Made by a program: the position numbers and the translations under genes. Positions 1 through 11,754 of a stretch of 64,000 bases of DNA are shown piece by piece (the first letter of the stretch is position 1; each line of letters opens with the position of its first letter). Origin of the DNA: Climacium dendroides (taxonomy: Eukaryota; Streptophyta; Bryopsida; Hypnales; Climaciaceae); the NCBI GenBank assembly GCA_950106755.1, contig OX467082.1, positions 22,072,001-22,136,000 on the forward strand. Reading direction: 5' to 3'. The notes beneath the pieces were generated by a model. It was given only the letters and a program-made list of their open reading frames with translations. It was not told where the DNA came from and searched no databases.

Positions 1-1000
1 CCGTCACAGAATCCAGGAACGTAGTAGCCAAGACATTGAGAATGCACAACAGTGGATTCCGAGACTTTGAACTTTGTGAACTTCAGGAATACTGGGGTTG
101 AGAGCATGGCCGCCCTTACGAGCTAGGGGTCCGACACTCTTTCAATGTGGTTGAAAAGTGTTACTGGCCCCTCACAATATTCTCTTGACACACAATCCAA
201 GGAATGGTACTTGAAAATCACTGGTCATCTTAAGTTTAGTTGCTTTATCCCTTATTCTACTTGATGAGTGGTCACTTGACTGTTCATGGATTGTATTTGG
301 TGAGTAAGGGTGAGTGATAAGGAAATTGAGGGCTTGTCAAAATTAAAAATAAAATTTGAGCGTGTCAAGTTTGGTTAAAAAGGGTGTAGATGCTCTAAGA
401 GGGATAAGGGATGTGCATCCATAATGATCACTATCCAAAATGAGATTCCTATATGCAGACTACATGGTAAGCCTAAAACCCAGGTGATGATTATACAAGA
501 TTTATACAATCAAAACATGAGGGACCAATCCCCTGTGGGCCTTAATGGCATATTTGAACCTTAGAGTCTATTGTCCTTGGTTTGTGTCTATGTTTGTGTT
601 CGCCCTTATTATGTATGTTCTTGGATTGTTTATTGGTTGGGGTTAGTACTCAAATTTTTTTCCTTTAGAATGAATTTGTGTCAAAATCAAAACATGGGGG
701 GGGGGGGGGGGGGAAGAAGAGCCTAATTGTGATTTGGCACCTATAGTGACAATAATTTGAAAATTCATAACTTAATAATATGGTATCCAAATAATGCATG
801 CTAAAGTGCATTGGAATCTTTTTTCACTTGTCAATAAGATTTTGATAAAAATAATATTTGTTAAACAATAGGGATAGTCACAATGTTGTAGAGGCCTTAA
901 GCAAATTCCAAGAGGGTTTAACTTATTCCAAAATGGAATACAAGCTTATTAACGAACATGCTAAAGAGAATTAGATGTGTACTCTAGAATGTTTGCCATA
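1..1000. other. AT-rich intergenic DNA, no gene recognised
   Basis: No open frame of useful length and no known protein motif is visible. A G homopolymer of about 17 bases lies near 697-713. Near 376-392 the sequence TGTAGATGCTC followed by TAA looks like one end of the GAGCATC-type TIR elements described elsewhere in this window, but I find no partner end, so it may be a truncated copy. Confidence 0.5.
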
Positions 1001-1002
1001 TA

Positions 1003-1558
1003 CCTCCTCTGTCCCAAAATGATCTTCCTATTGGCCATAATTTTTGGTCCCAAAATGATCTTCTTGTTGCACTTTCTAACATTGTAAATTGGTTAGATTT
1101 GATTTTTTATTATTCTTTGGGACCAATAAAACAACTCCAAGTATTAATTCCCCCTCTATCAATCAAAAAACAAATGAAATGATTAAAAGGATCAATCTAC
1201 ATTGTTCATTTTTATTTTTTTAAATCTCTTTGAATATTGTACAATTGAAGGGCCCCAATTGAAGCTTTAGGAGACAAAACAAAGGGCCCCACATAGTCTT
1301 GAGCATATACTAAATGCCTACAAAATGACAACCTCACACTCAACAATTAATTGACAACTATTTGAAAATGCCCCCCCAAATCTACTTTTCAATATTCCAA
1401 AACTACACTTTGTAAACGGCTCCAAAACTCAAAGTTTCTAGTATATTAGGAGTGCACCAAAATCTACTTATAGTGCAAGATTGGTTTTTTTAATATTATT
1501 TTTAGATTTAATTTAGAATATTTTGTCCAACAAGTAAATCATTTTGGAACAGAGATAG
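1003..1558. mobile_element. Stowaway-like (Tc1/mariner) MITE
   Basis: The left end reads TACCTCCTCTGTCCCAAAAT and the reverse complement of the right end reads TACTATCTCTGTTCCAAAAT. Both sit on a TA dinucleotide (1001-1002 and 1559-1560). This matches the known plant Stowaway consensus, which starts CTCCCTCCGTCCC and duplicates TA. The roughly 556-bp body has no open frame, so the element is non-autonomous. A second, reverse-oriented partial copy lies at about 30395-30863. Confidence 0.75.
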
Positions 1559-1560
1559 TA

Positions 1561-2314
1561 CTACTTATTTCCAAGATTGGAGATAGAACTTACAACAATT
1601 CTTCTAATAGTGAATATGCTCAAGTACTATTAGTGACAACTATTGTTACATTAACCACTTACTTCATATCACACCATCATATAAGGAACTATATCATAAG
1701 GAACTTCATCATATAAATATCATGAAGAAGCCAATGATATTTAACACTAAAAAGACAAGCCCTGTTACTAAAGTATTTTTTCAATAAAGATCTAATTTAT
1801 GGACAAATAGGTACATTATTCATTTCTACAATTATAACCTTAAAAATCATCCATCACCTATTTTTTGGCTTCAAGCATTCTAACTAATTAACCTTCAAAG
1901 GTTAACCCTTAGAAGACATTTCATACATGTTGGGTCTTCTATCTAGATAATAAGAGGAATTGTGTCAAGCTACCATGAATGTCTCTTTTCAAAAGTTGTT
2001 GCATTTTTCTCCTCCTTCGATCCTACATGCACCATCAAATGCAATTTACTTTTTATAAAGTTTTGATTGGCAAAGGAGATAGCACCTTTTGATCGTAGGT
2101 CAAGTAGTTGTTTTGTTAAAGGTACTCGAGCAAGGGCCTTTGAGTTGAAAGCAAAACAAGAGTTTATGAATTTGAAATCATTGGACTAGATCACTTGCCC
2201 CATTTGAAACTACCATGGCAAATTTCTTGGGCTACCTTGAAGGAACAAAAATGTCCTCTTAAGGGTTAAATATCAACCAAGGGTTCACCTCTTTAATTCA
2301 GGTCACGAACTTAG
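1561..2314. other. AT-rich intergenic DNA
   Basis: Nothing beyond simple AT-rich sequence is recognisable here. There is no gene, RNA or clear repeat boundary. Confidence 0.4.
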
Positions 2315-2456
2315 GTTCTGTTTCTCCTCCAAACACCCTACACAAAGGTCAAATTCAATAGAAATTAAGTCATTTTTGAAAAAAAGTTCTGTTTCTCCTC
2401 CAAACACCCTACACAAAGGTCAAATTCAATAGAAATTAAGTCATTTTTGAAAAAAT
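2315..2456. repeat. Exact tandem duplication, 2 x 71 bp
   Basis: The 71-bp unit starting GTTCTGTTTCTCCTCCAAAC at 2315 is repeated directly at 2386 with almost no change. The near-identity implies a recent duplication or recent homogenisation. It leads into further tandem repeats on its right. Confidence 0.9.
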
Positions 2457-2497
2457 GTACCACATGTCATCTTGTAAATGGTTTACGGTGACATGGC

Positions 2498-2663
2498 CCC
2501 TTGAGAATTTGACATAGAAATTCAATTTTGGCACTCAAGTGATGTTGAATCAAACCTTCGTGAATCCTCGAGAATTTGACATGGAAATTCAATTTTGGCA
2601 TTCAACTTTCATTGACCCTTGAGAATTTGACACGGAAAATTCAATTTTGGCATTCAATTGCTA
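2498..2663. repeat. Irregular tandem repeat, about 3 units of 50-70 bp
   Basis: A block containing TTGAGAATTTGACATAGAAA and then TTCAATTTTGGCA recurs three times, starting near 2501, 2567 and 2617, with differing spacers. It grades directly into the minisatellite that follows. Confidence 0.75.
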
Positions 2664-3360
2664 CCAAATCAAACCTTCATGTACGATAGATCAATCCATC
2701 AATCCTTCATGTACAATAGATCAATCAAACTTTCATGTATGATAGATCAATCAAACTTTCATGTATGATAGATCAATCCATCATCAAACCTTCATGTACC
2801 TTCAAACTTTCATGTATGATACATCAAACCTTCATGTACCTTCAAACTTTCATGTATGATAGATCAATCCATCATCAAACCTTCATGTACCTTCAAACTT
2901 TCATGTATGATACATCAAACCTTCATGTACCTTCAAACTTTCATGTATGATAGATCAATCCATCATCAAACCTTCGTGTACCTTCATGTACAATAGATCA
3001 ATCCATCATCAAACCTTTATGTACCAATCCATCATCAAACCTTCATGTACAATAGATCAATCCATCATCAAACCTTCATGTACCAATCCATCATCAAACC
3101 TTCATGTACAATAGATCAATCCATCATCAAATCTTCATGTACAATAGATCAATCCATCATCAAACCTTTATGTACCAATCCATCATCAAAACTTCATGTA
3201 CGATAGATCAATCCTTTATGTACCAATCCATCATCAAACCTTCATGTACGAAGGATCAATCCATCAAACCTTCATGTACAATAGATCAATCAAACTTTCA
3301 TGTACTATACATCAATCCATCATCAAACCTTCATGAATCCATCATCAAACCTTCATGTAG
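2664..3360. repeat. Minisatellite of CATCAAACCTTCATGTAC units
   Basis: About 0.7 kb is built from two alternating modules, ATCAAACCTTCATGTAC and AATAGATCAATCC, in varying order and spacing, so the array is a higher-order mixture rather than a simple monomer. Open frames of 71 and 87 codons on the plus strand are repetitive readings of these modules and not genes. The array ends abruptly near 3360 at the next duplicated segment. Confidence 0.9.
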
Positions 3361-3367
3361 AGATTGA

Positions 3368-3580
3368 AGGTTTGTTTTTGTGTTGATTTTTTTTGACACA
3401 CATGTATTGAACAACACATTTACAAAGGATTCCATTAGGTAAAGAGACTAATTTCACACTAAATATTTCGTTTTTAGGTTTGTTTTTGTGTTGAATTTTT
3501 TTTTACACACATGTTGAACAACACACTACAAGGAGAGGGTCCCCATGAGGTAGAGAGGCTAATTTCACGTTAGATAAACC
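3368..3580. repeat. Direct duplication, 2 x about 108 bp
   Basis: The segment starting AGGTTTGTTTTTGTGTTGA at 3368 recurs at 3476. Both copies continue with a T-run, an ACACACATGT stretch and GAACAACACA, and end in a segment like CTAATTTCAC. Divergence is moderate, so this is older than the 71-bp duplication to the left. Confidence 0.8.
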
Positions 3581-3599
3581 ACATGTCGCCGCCAAATAT

Positions 3600-4680
3600 T
3601 GAACCGACTAAACAACGCCATTCGGTTTGGTTGCCTCACCACCATCATCATACAATAGTTTAGGGTCATCTTGGACCTTTTTTGTGTTGATTTGGAACCA
3701 ACGAGGAACCACCCGGGCCCTGCCATCCGTTCGGGCCCCGCCATTGGGTGGCAACCTCGCATGACTTTCTCCGCTTCTCCGTGGCAGCCCGCCTCTGACA
3801 GGAATCTGAGAATAGCGTCGTCCAGGCCGCCTCGCCTCCCTCGCCTCTCCTCGCCTAGTCGCCTGCTACCGCTGCTGCTGCTCCTGTTGCTGCTGCTGTT
3901 GCTATTTTCCGACTCTCACATATGCCAAGCTTTGGACATATTTACAGAATGTCAAGATTCTCCCTTCATGTTCCTCAACGGCGTCGTGCAGTGCACCAAA
4001 CCTAGCTTTCTCTTTTGACACTGTAGCACCCTCCCTCCCTGCACGGCCGGCCAGTGCCCACCACGGCAGGCACCAGCCCAAGACATGACGACGGACCGAC
4101 GGACGGACGGATGGATCCCCGCCAAGACTTGGCGCCGGCCGTCCTCACTCCTCAATCCTCATCGGATCGATCAATCGACCCCTTGCATTGGCGCCTGCCT
4201 TGATCGAGTGATCAGTGGTCCGTTCGGAGATCGATCTATATAGCTGGTGCCCCTTTTTTTCTATTTCGAACCTGATTAGCTTGAGTGGGAGGAAACTCTC
4301 GGTACGTGCGTGGGTGGGGAGCCTTTTTTAAACCCCCACGGCAAACCCACTAAGTGAATGACTCAAACTCGGTTTGCTAAGTTAATCTCGAGCTAACTTA
4401 GTACTGTTCTGTAGCATGGGGATGACCTGCCGAGGATGGCCACATTGGGGAGCAAGTGGCGTGATTCTCTCACGGCTCGGAATCCATCGGGTGCGTTCAG
4501 TTGGAGATGCGAGTAAAAATAGCGAGGCGGAGGCACCATGTCCGTCATCGATCGAGATCGAGAGTGAGAGGGGAGGGCAGTCGATCGTCGATCGGCATCT
4601 GGGAAGAATGTGAAAAACACTGACAGCCAAACGGTATGGCTTCCTGAATTCCTTATCTGTCGCTCAGGTACGTTCCCAAC
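3600..4680 (+). promoter_or_regulatory. GC-rich, promoter-like island without a recognisable coding region
   Basis: Base composition rises sharply compared with both flanks. The island holds a CTG/TTG-repeat stretch (about 3865-3905), a GACG/GGAC-repeat patch (about 4087-4112), a TATA-like TATATAG near 4227, and a good splice-donor context CTCAG/GTACGT near 4670. The open frame at 3671-4018 gives a leucine run resembling a signal peptide, but the run comes from the trinucleotide repeat and there is no homology I recognise. This could be the promoter and first exon of a lost or displaced gene. That is inference. Confidence 0.3.
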
Positions 4681-4885
4681 TCTGTCTCTGGTTTTTTAAT
4701 TAATTTTTTGAATCACTGCACTACAGTAGAGAGACAAGCGCACAAATGCACCTATGTTTTTATAAACTTTTTTATATTAATCATTTTGGGGGCCACTGGT
4801 TCTGGAATCTGAACTGCCAGGACAGGACTGCAACTGCAACTGCGTTGCAGGTTTTTGGTTTTGTTTTGTTTTTCATTTTTCACAA

Positions 4886-5124
4886 AGTGCCAAAGTGGTG
4901 ATCTAAAATGTTACAGTGGTGCTCTACATTTCAGCATTCATCCAAATATTGGATAGAAAATGCCACATTCGCACATATCACATTCTTCTCATTCTGTTTT
5001 CATTCACAATCTAGTGATTTCATCGAAGACTTTTTTTAAAAAATTTGAAGTTTTCTGGCAGAAAACTTCACAATTTCTTGCTATTTTTTAGCCAAATTAT
5101 TTCTTTCTCGTGCAATCAAGCACG
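4886..5124. repeat. Dispersed 240-bp TIR repeat (AGTGCCA family), copy 1
   Basis: This copy begins AGTGCCAAAGTGGTGAT and aligns along its length with copies at 16847-17085 and 29717-29947. All share a GTGATGCTCCA-like block, TTTCA(G/A)CATTCATCC, and a TGCTATTTTTTA(G/A)CCA block near the right end. Here the right terminus is altered: AGCACG replaces the GGCACTA of the other copies. The element has no coding capacity and behaves like a MITE family. Confidence 0.7.
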
Positions 5125-8100
5125 AGAAAGCCAAAAACAAAAAACAAAAGCCAAAAACAAAAGCCCTAATGCACATGCAGCAGTGTTGTTTTTGAACACA
5201 TGCAGCAGTGTTAGCCTGCCACATGCCTTTACAGCCCTAGCAGAACTCTGGAGGGATAGAGTTTGACAAGCCCAAAGTGTGGCAGGCTAGCAAAATTTTG
5301 CGTAGAAAATTTAAAAATTTTAATTTTTAACAAGTAATATGAGGTCCAGTACTCCAATAAATACATAAAATGAGGTTTTTAAGGTTTGGTTTTTTCCTTG
5401 AATAATTAATTTTCAAAAAAAAAAATCCAAAAAAATTTAGAGTAAATGATTTTTGGCAATTTTGACCACTGAGTTCTACATTATGTTGTTTGCAACACTT
5501 GTATTATATAGATTTTAACTGTGAAAGGACAATATCTATCACCAAGGTATTTTGCCAATAATAATCTGATTTATAGACTAATTGGTGCATTTTTAAATTT
5601 CTACTCAGGATTAAAATCTTTTCTTATAAATATTCTGTAAATTGTAGAATAAAATTATTCACCCAAAGAATTTAGTTATGGTCTTTAGAAAAAAATATGA
5701 ATTAAAAAGAATAGGAATCCTTTAATTCACTTCATGTAAATTTTAGAAAATTATTAGAATTAAATATGCATTGTTTGATTTCATATTTTATGTATATAAG
5801 ATAGGGGGACATTTTGATGACCATTTTTGTTTTTTGTTTTTTTCAATAGTGGTATGGATTTTATTAATATGAATAGGATTTTTGATGATAGGGTGGGTAC
5901 ACAACTCCTAAATAGAAGTGTCTTTATTATTGTGCAAACCTAATTAGAATATAGATTAAGATATCAAGTGGATGAACAACTCGTAGGATTTTGTTTTTTT
6001 TGTTAAAATCATGGTGGAGTACTAGATTCTTCCTAAGAGATTATTGTTTTCAATTTTTTCTCACCAATTCAAGGGTTCAAGGCATGCTAACTATAATTAT
6101 TCTATTCCCACCTTGGTTTATGTCATTGCATCATTTTCTATTATTCTCGGGGTTCTACAATGTTGTACTTCTTATAGATTTTTATTCAATTTTATTCAAT
6201 ACTCTTATTTTTTTTGTTGTCTGCCACTCTCATTCTAAAAATTGGTTCCATTGTTCCATTGTTCCATTGTTCACCTTGATCAAGAAAGACACACTTTAGG
6301 TTTTAAACATCATTCTCTTTACTAGTATTTTGAAGCCTCCAATACTATATGTACTTCAATGTTTAAAAAATTATAACTAGTAGTATAGGGTGCATAATCA
6401 TTTTTCAAGTGTTTGTCTTATTGTTTTGCACTTTTTATAATACATAAACATATATTTGGATTTTAAAAATAAATAAATAAATAAAATTATAACTACAAAA
6501 GTTCCTTGTAATATTCTAATTGTATCTTTTGTAATTCCTTAAAGTATCATGAACAATATTACAAATTAAAATTTTACAAAATTTAAGTATGCCTTAATTC
6601 AAAGGGCCTAAAATAATACTCCCTCCTCCCTAAACTACTTCAATTACATACATATATGCTAAAAAAATAGGGAGTGACCTTCATAGAATTTTTCAATGAC
6701 TTTTGGTTTTTAAATAATGCAAGACATTTTTAAAAATATAAAACAAGTTTAAAAATATAATTTGTGTTTGCAAGCATGTTTCCACAATTTTTTGGGTGCT
6801 TTGATCTCAAAAATTCAATTCCTATCATTTATGAAGGGTTAATGAAGTATTGTCACAAAGCATTTGGGAGGGCATTTTGGAGCACTTAAGGCTGTGGCAT
6901 TTTGATTGCTTCTCAAGGGCAATGTTGGAAAGAAAAAGAGTTTGGGCCACAAAAATTGTATTTTAAAAATTTTAATATGTTTTTTTCCTTACTTTAAATT
7001 TCTTTAATACAACAATCTACAATTTGAATTTAGGAATAAGTCTTTTTTGTTGTAATTTTGATGAATTTATAAAAAAAAATCCATGCTTTGCTCTTCACAA
7101 ACAGAATATGGTAATGTAAGGTGTATAAGTCATCCACAAAGTGAATTCAAGTTGTGATTTGGGTGTAGTAATTTTCAACCCATGCATCTACTTCATAATA
7201 AATTATGCAAATTGAATTCTACATTTTTAATTCTAATTTTTCTTGACTTTGAAGTTGAGATACATCTACAAGGACATTATAGAAGAAAAAGCGCTTTATC
7301 TTTGTTTAGATAAGTCTCTCAAATGTCAAAGATTTTCATATTGATTTTTTATTGTGCAAGGTGAAATTCAGATCTTATGATTATAATTTTTTTTAATGAA
7401 TTTTCAAATTCCAAAATTGGATCTAAAAGAAGTCATTTTTGCAATTTGGAGGTTCAAAATACAAAAGTTAAGTTATAAGTTAAGTTTTGAATATTCCAAT
7501 TTCAGTAATTAGTACTTTACTAATAATATAAAACATATTAATATCATGATAAATATTACTATAAGTTCAATTGTTAATAATATTAAATAATATAATTTGA
7601 ATCTATAAAGTGTTTTTTAAGAATTTTTTTAAGCTACCTAACGTGCTTGCATTTTGAAGAAAATTACATATCGTATAATAAATTTTTAGTCAAAATTTAT
7701 GAAATTTTTTGGGCCTTAAAGATAATCCTTGAGCACATGTTGTGTGAAATTTTTAAAAATCAAAAATTAAAATGCCAATTGTAGTAAGTTGCCCAAAATT
7801 GCTATGTTGCCAAAAATGATGTTTGGTCTTTTAGGGGTTAAATTCTTTTATTCATACAATATATTGATGTTTTAGAATTTTTAAGTTTTTCAAATTTCTA
7901 TTGGATATTATTGGATAATATTTTTTTAAGCTTATCCTAATTAGTTTTATCACAGTTATATGTAAATTTTTCATATCATTTGAAAGTGTGATATTGATAG
8001 CGTGATATATCAACTAAACACATCTACCTTCTAAAATAGTGCACAATAGAATGGATGTGATATAATTGAATTTGAATATAAAGACTTTGAAGTGTATATA

Positions 8101-9570
8101 GTTGGTCCCTTTCATATCAATAAAAACTATATAATATCTTCAATGACATTATATATGATACATAACATTCTTGAATTTTTTGAAATAACTTCATACTGAA
8201 AGAAATCACTTATGGGCCTAATTGGAGCTATTATAATGGAGAGAAAGAGTTATAGCAACCAACAAATCATGTATTAGGGATTGAGCAGATCTAATTTTGA
8301 AATTTATTTTTTCACTTGTTACAATGTTTTTCTTCAAATTCCCTATCAAAGGAGATCCTATTTGTGTTGCAATTTAAAAGTCATTCCAATTGTGCCACTA
8401 TGTATCAATCATGTATATTTCAAAAATTTCCAATGTTGTCTATAAACATACAATGACTTCAAAGTGATACCACTACATTGATTTGTCATAATAGTAAGAG
8501 AAAATACCAGTTTCACCTATAAAATTGGTATCACCACAAAATTTTACTTTTGTACAATTTTGTATAATACAATAATATTTTAGCATACATTAATTCAAAA
8601 TCCCATGATTTTGGTCAATGAATATCACAAGCACTATTAAGACAAATTAGAGTAGCCATGATGAAATAGTGTCTCTTACTTCAATAGTATAATTTTTATA
8701 ACCTAACTTTTCATTGTTTTCATTGCACCAAATATTCTACATAATTGTCACTTCAATCAATAATTCCTTCAAAATTATAAGAAATGATCATTCTAGAGTT
8801 CAACTTGAAAATGTTGTTCATTTGCAATCTCTAACAAAAGTTTGAAATATTTAGAGAATTAGACAACCAAATCTAGATGAAATCACCTTGTGCAACATTT
8901 CAGACATTTCACTTAAGGTGGAAACACCCAATAACATTTGTATATCCATTCCTGACCAATAGGCTTTTCCTGAAAGTTTCTCCAAAAGTGTAATTAAATT
9001 GTTCTCATTTCAAATGCAGTTAGTTGATTGTCAATTCTCTAGATTTTAGTATAATGACCAAGCTACGTGACGATTTCAGTGACCTGCAAAATTCTACTTT
9101 GAAATTCATAACAACCGCATGTCTTATCCAAAAATTCATGATTTTCAATCGCTAATACTACCAACAAAAAAATTAAAAAATGTTTCATTTTGTGTTTTTT
9201 CCCTCTTAAAAAAAGTACCTCCAATTATCAACGCTGAAATCAGCTGAATTGCTTTATATTTTGATGGTTTCCAGTGCCTTTTATTTACTTATTTTTTAAA
9301 AACACACAACCCTTTTGGGTACCTTTTCTCCTTCCCCTAACTCCGTCACTCAGATTATGGAGAACAGGATTTTTTTCTTTTTCTTTTTGTTAACTTTATA
9401 TATTTATATACACATGGCACTTTCCTTTGAATTACTCCCTCTGACCCTCACGTACAAGCCAGGTAGAGTAGTCCTTGAGGGCTTCATTTTTAAATTTTAT
9501 TTACCCTTTCCTTTTCTTAATTTTGGAGCCCCTTTATTTACTTCCCTTTTTCCTTTCCCCGCATTTCCTA
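5125..9570. other. AT-rich intergenic DNA with repeat fragments
   Basis: No gene is recognised. A Stowaway-like terminus (TACTCCCTCCTCCCTAAAC) lies near 6619 without a visible partner. At about 7600-7842 there is a piece of the TTAACCCCTAAAGG repeat family, ending TCTTTTAGGGGTTAA. It is homologous to 42930-43218 and, in reverse, to the 15.8-16.2 kb element. Open frames such as 5991-6299 are low-complexity and have no recognisable domain. Confidence 0.5.
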
Positions 9571-10303
9571 AGGGTAGGAGGTTCTATAATGGCTCAGCCT
9601 CTAAAATAGCTCACCTCCTTAAATGTACACTCTTTCTACATGCTGTCATTTTTCATTCATAGCCTTCACACAGCAAGCAACGTACAAACATGCGGTGTAC
9701 ATTTCAAGAGGTCGGCGATTTCAGAGCCCCCTCTGCCATTTCAACTTCAGAAATTTCATAACTAATTCCACAAAGCTCCGAAAAAACATGAAAACGACTT
9801 GGGTTAAGGTAGAACTACCCATTACCACCATTTGCCCAATTCCCCCACCACCACCACAGGTTCCTCCCATTTCCGTCACTGGCCCATCTTATCACCACAA
9901 TCTTACGCATCCATGATCATGATGGCAATCAGCACTGGGGAGCGGACACATCAGCCCACGCTTCAACAATGGTCTGGTCATGCTTTACCAAGGGTCTACT
10001 CACAGTTTTACATTTCATCTTTGGAAAATCACAAAAAATCCAATTCTTGTCAGAATGTCTTCATTTTTTTTGCAATTGACTTCTCTCAAACAATTCAATC
10101 TCTGAAAAATATGAGAACTCATCAATAGCTTCTCCAAAGTACCTAGATAGCAAATCTGTATGGTAATGGGTAGTTCTACCTTAGATGCCAATTCCAGTTC
10201 TCTTTCAAAGGAAAATCTACTGAAAGTTATGATTTCTTTCTAGAAGCTTCACCTCCTCCAAATTCCAGTTGGTGAGTGGGGCGATTTATGGGCCTCCTAC
10301 CTT
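9571..10303 (-). mobile_element. MITE family A, copy interrupted by another MITE
   Basis: The ends read AGGGTAGGAGGTTCTATAAT (left, after a TA at 9569-9570) and GGCCTCCTACCT (right), an inverted repeat. The body matches the uninterrupted copy at 22926-23249 in reverse orientation, including the blocks AAATGTACAC, CATGCTG and GACTTGGGTTA. Homology breaks at 9806 and resumes at 10182, exactly at the ends of a second TIR element. It is non-coding. Confidence 0.75.
9807..10181. mobile_element. Nested 375-bp MITE with TA target duplication
   Basis: The terminal inverted repeats are perfect for 21 bases: left begins AGGTAGAACTACCCATTACC and right is its exact reverse complement. TA lies directly outside each end (9805-9806 and 10182-10183). 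The uninterrupted form of the host sequence, GGGTTAGATG, is present at 35348-35357 and in reverse near 23044, so the window itself shows the empty site. No transposase is encoded. TA duplication suggests a Tc1/mariner-type mobiliser, but the terminus is not the usual Stowaway one. Confidence 0.88.
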
Positions 10304-10872
10304 TTTAACTTTAAAAGTTCTCAGTTGCAGTTTAACTTAAATGACCCCCCCCCCCCCCTCCATTATATTGATCATCTGGCTCTTTCCTTTTCTTTTTTTT
10401 TTTTCTTTTTTTTCCCCACCCACCTGACCTTAAGTTAGTGATGACGCACGTTGGACCAGCAGGCCACGTCGGCAAAGTCCCCCCTTAATTGCACCAGAGA
10501 GCATTAATTCCCCTGCTTGCCACGCAGTTCCCTTCACACGTGTAATGCTAATTTTAATTTTGGTTTTAACTTTAATTTTTAGTTTTCTTCAGAAGGTTCT
10601 TCAGGGGGAAAGGGGGAAAAGGGGGAAAGGCGGGGGGGGGGCAATTTTTTTAATTCATGCCATGTCAGCATGCCAGGGTGTCAGGTGAAAGAAAGGGAAT
10701 CATCCGAGCTGGCTTCGTACAAAGGCCAGAGGGGGGGGGTGTAAAAAAAAAACATAAGCTAACAAGAGAAGTTAATGCATGTAACCCCAGAGTTAGAAAA
10801 AAAAAATCATCATGAAATAAAGGACTGTTTGGGAGTGTATTTTGGGAACTGATGAAAGAAAGAATAAAAATG
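10304..10872. other. Low-complexity stretch, homopolymer runs
   Basis: C, T, G and A runs dominate (C-run near 10345, T-runs near 10390, G-runs near 10633 and 10731). A G-box core CACGTG occurs near 10538 but no gene follows. Nothing else is recognised. Confidence 0.4.
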
Positions 10873-10874
10873 AT

Positions 10875-11182
10875 GTACACCAAATGGTGCAATTAGGTTG
10901 CCCCACACTAATTGCTCGACATTTCACGCTATATAAATATTTACTTTTTATTGTGGTGATTTTCATCAATATTTAATAGAATAAACATTTCTGAAGTTGC
11001 TGAAAACTAATTAGCAGTACAACACGAGCGCTAAACCAGCGAAACCCTAATATAAAGATCTATTGAGAGAGACGCAGTTGCCTCCACGTAGATGTAGTGA
11101 GTCACTCATGAGTCATGGGGTAACTCAGTAGGGTAAGGCAACCTAATTGTTAAGGCAACCTAATTGCACCATTTGATGTACA
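10875..11182. repeat. Inverted-repeat element, about 30-bp arms
   Basis: GTACACCAAATGGTGCAATT at the left and its near reverse complement at about 11156-11182 (AACCTAATTGCACCATTTGA) bound roughly 250 bp. The right arm is partly duplicated in tandem: AAGGCAACCTAATTG occurs twice. The interior carries AAACCCTAATA near 11041. It is probably a MITE remnant. Confidence 0.55.
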
Positions 11183-11754
11183 CTTTTTTGGAGGGGGGAG
11201 GGTAGATTCCATCTGTATGATCAGTATTCACCAATGCTATCACCAATATTTTTATGTGAATTTTGAAAAGGGTTAAAGTATGAGGAAAATATTGTCGGTT
11301 TTTTTGAGTGAGATTTGTTGGAATGGATTTGGAATGGGGTTCTCTTGATACGTACAGTGGGGTTTTTTGAAATTTGTTCGTTTCTAAAAATTGATGACCT
11401 CATTTTTGCAAATCCGGTTTCAAAGTAGAGTCGATGCAATTTTGGTGAACTAGATTCATGGGCGAGTGAGAACATGTGAGGATCATGAGTTTCGTTCTCA
11501 ACTTATAGGGCACTTGCTCGGGCATCCTTGGCAAACAACCTCCTTGACCAATGATCAAGAGCGCTATGATGAACTTCAATGCCTATGAGGAGAAGGAAAA
11601 ATGCGACAATTTTTGGATAGAAACTCCCGCAATTCCCATTATTTATCTAGATAGAAGGCCCAAGGGGGCACGAAATGTCATGTATGGGTTAGTTAGCATG
11701 GACCATTTTCCTTGGAGATTGGGATAATCCCTCCGTAGATCTTTGGGAGTGAAT

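Noticed and set aside
2735..3367. Open frames of 71 and 87 codons on the plus strand
   Set aside because: They translate the minisatellite modules and repeat the same short peptides. No gene evidence.
3671..4018. 115-codon frame with a leucine run resembling a signal peptide
   Set aside because: The leucines come from a CTG/TTG trinucleotide repeat, and neither flank shows a recognisable mature domain.
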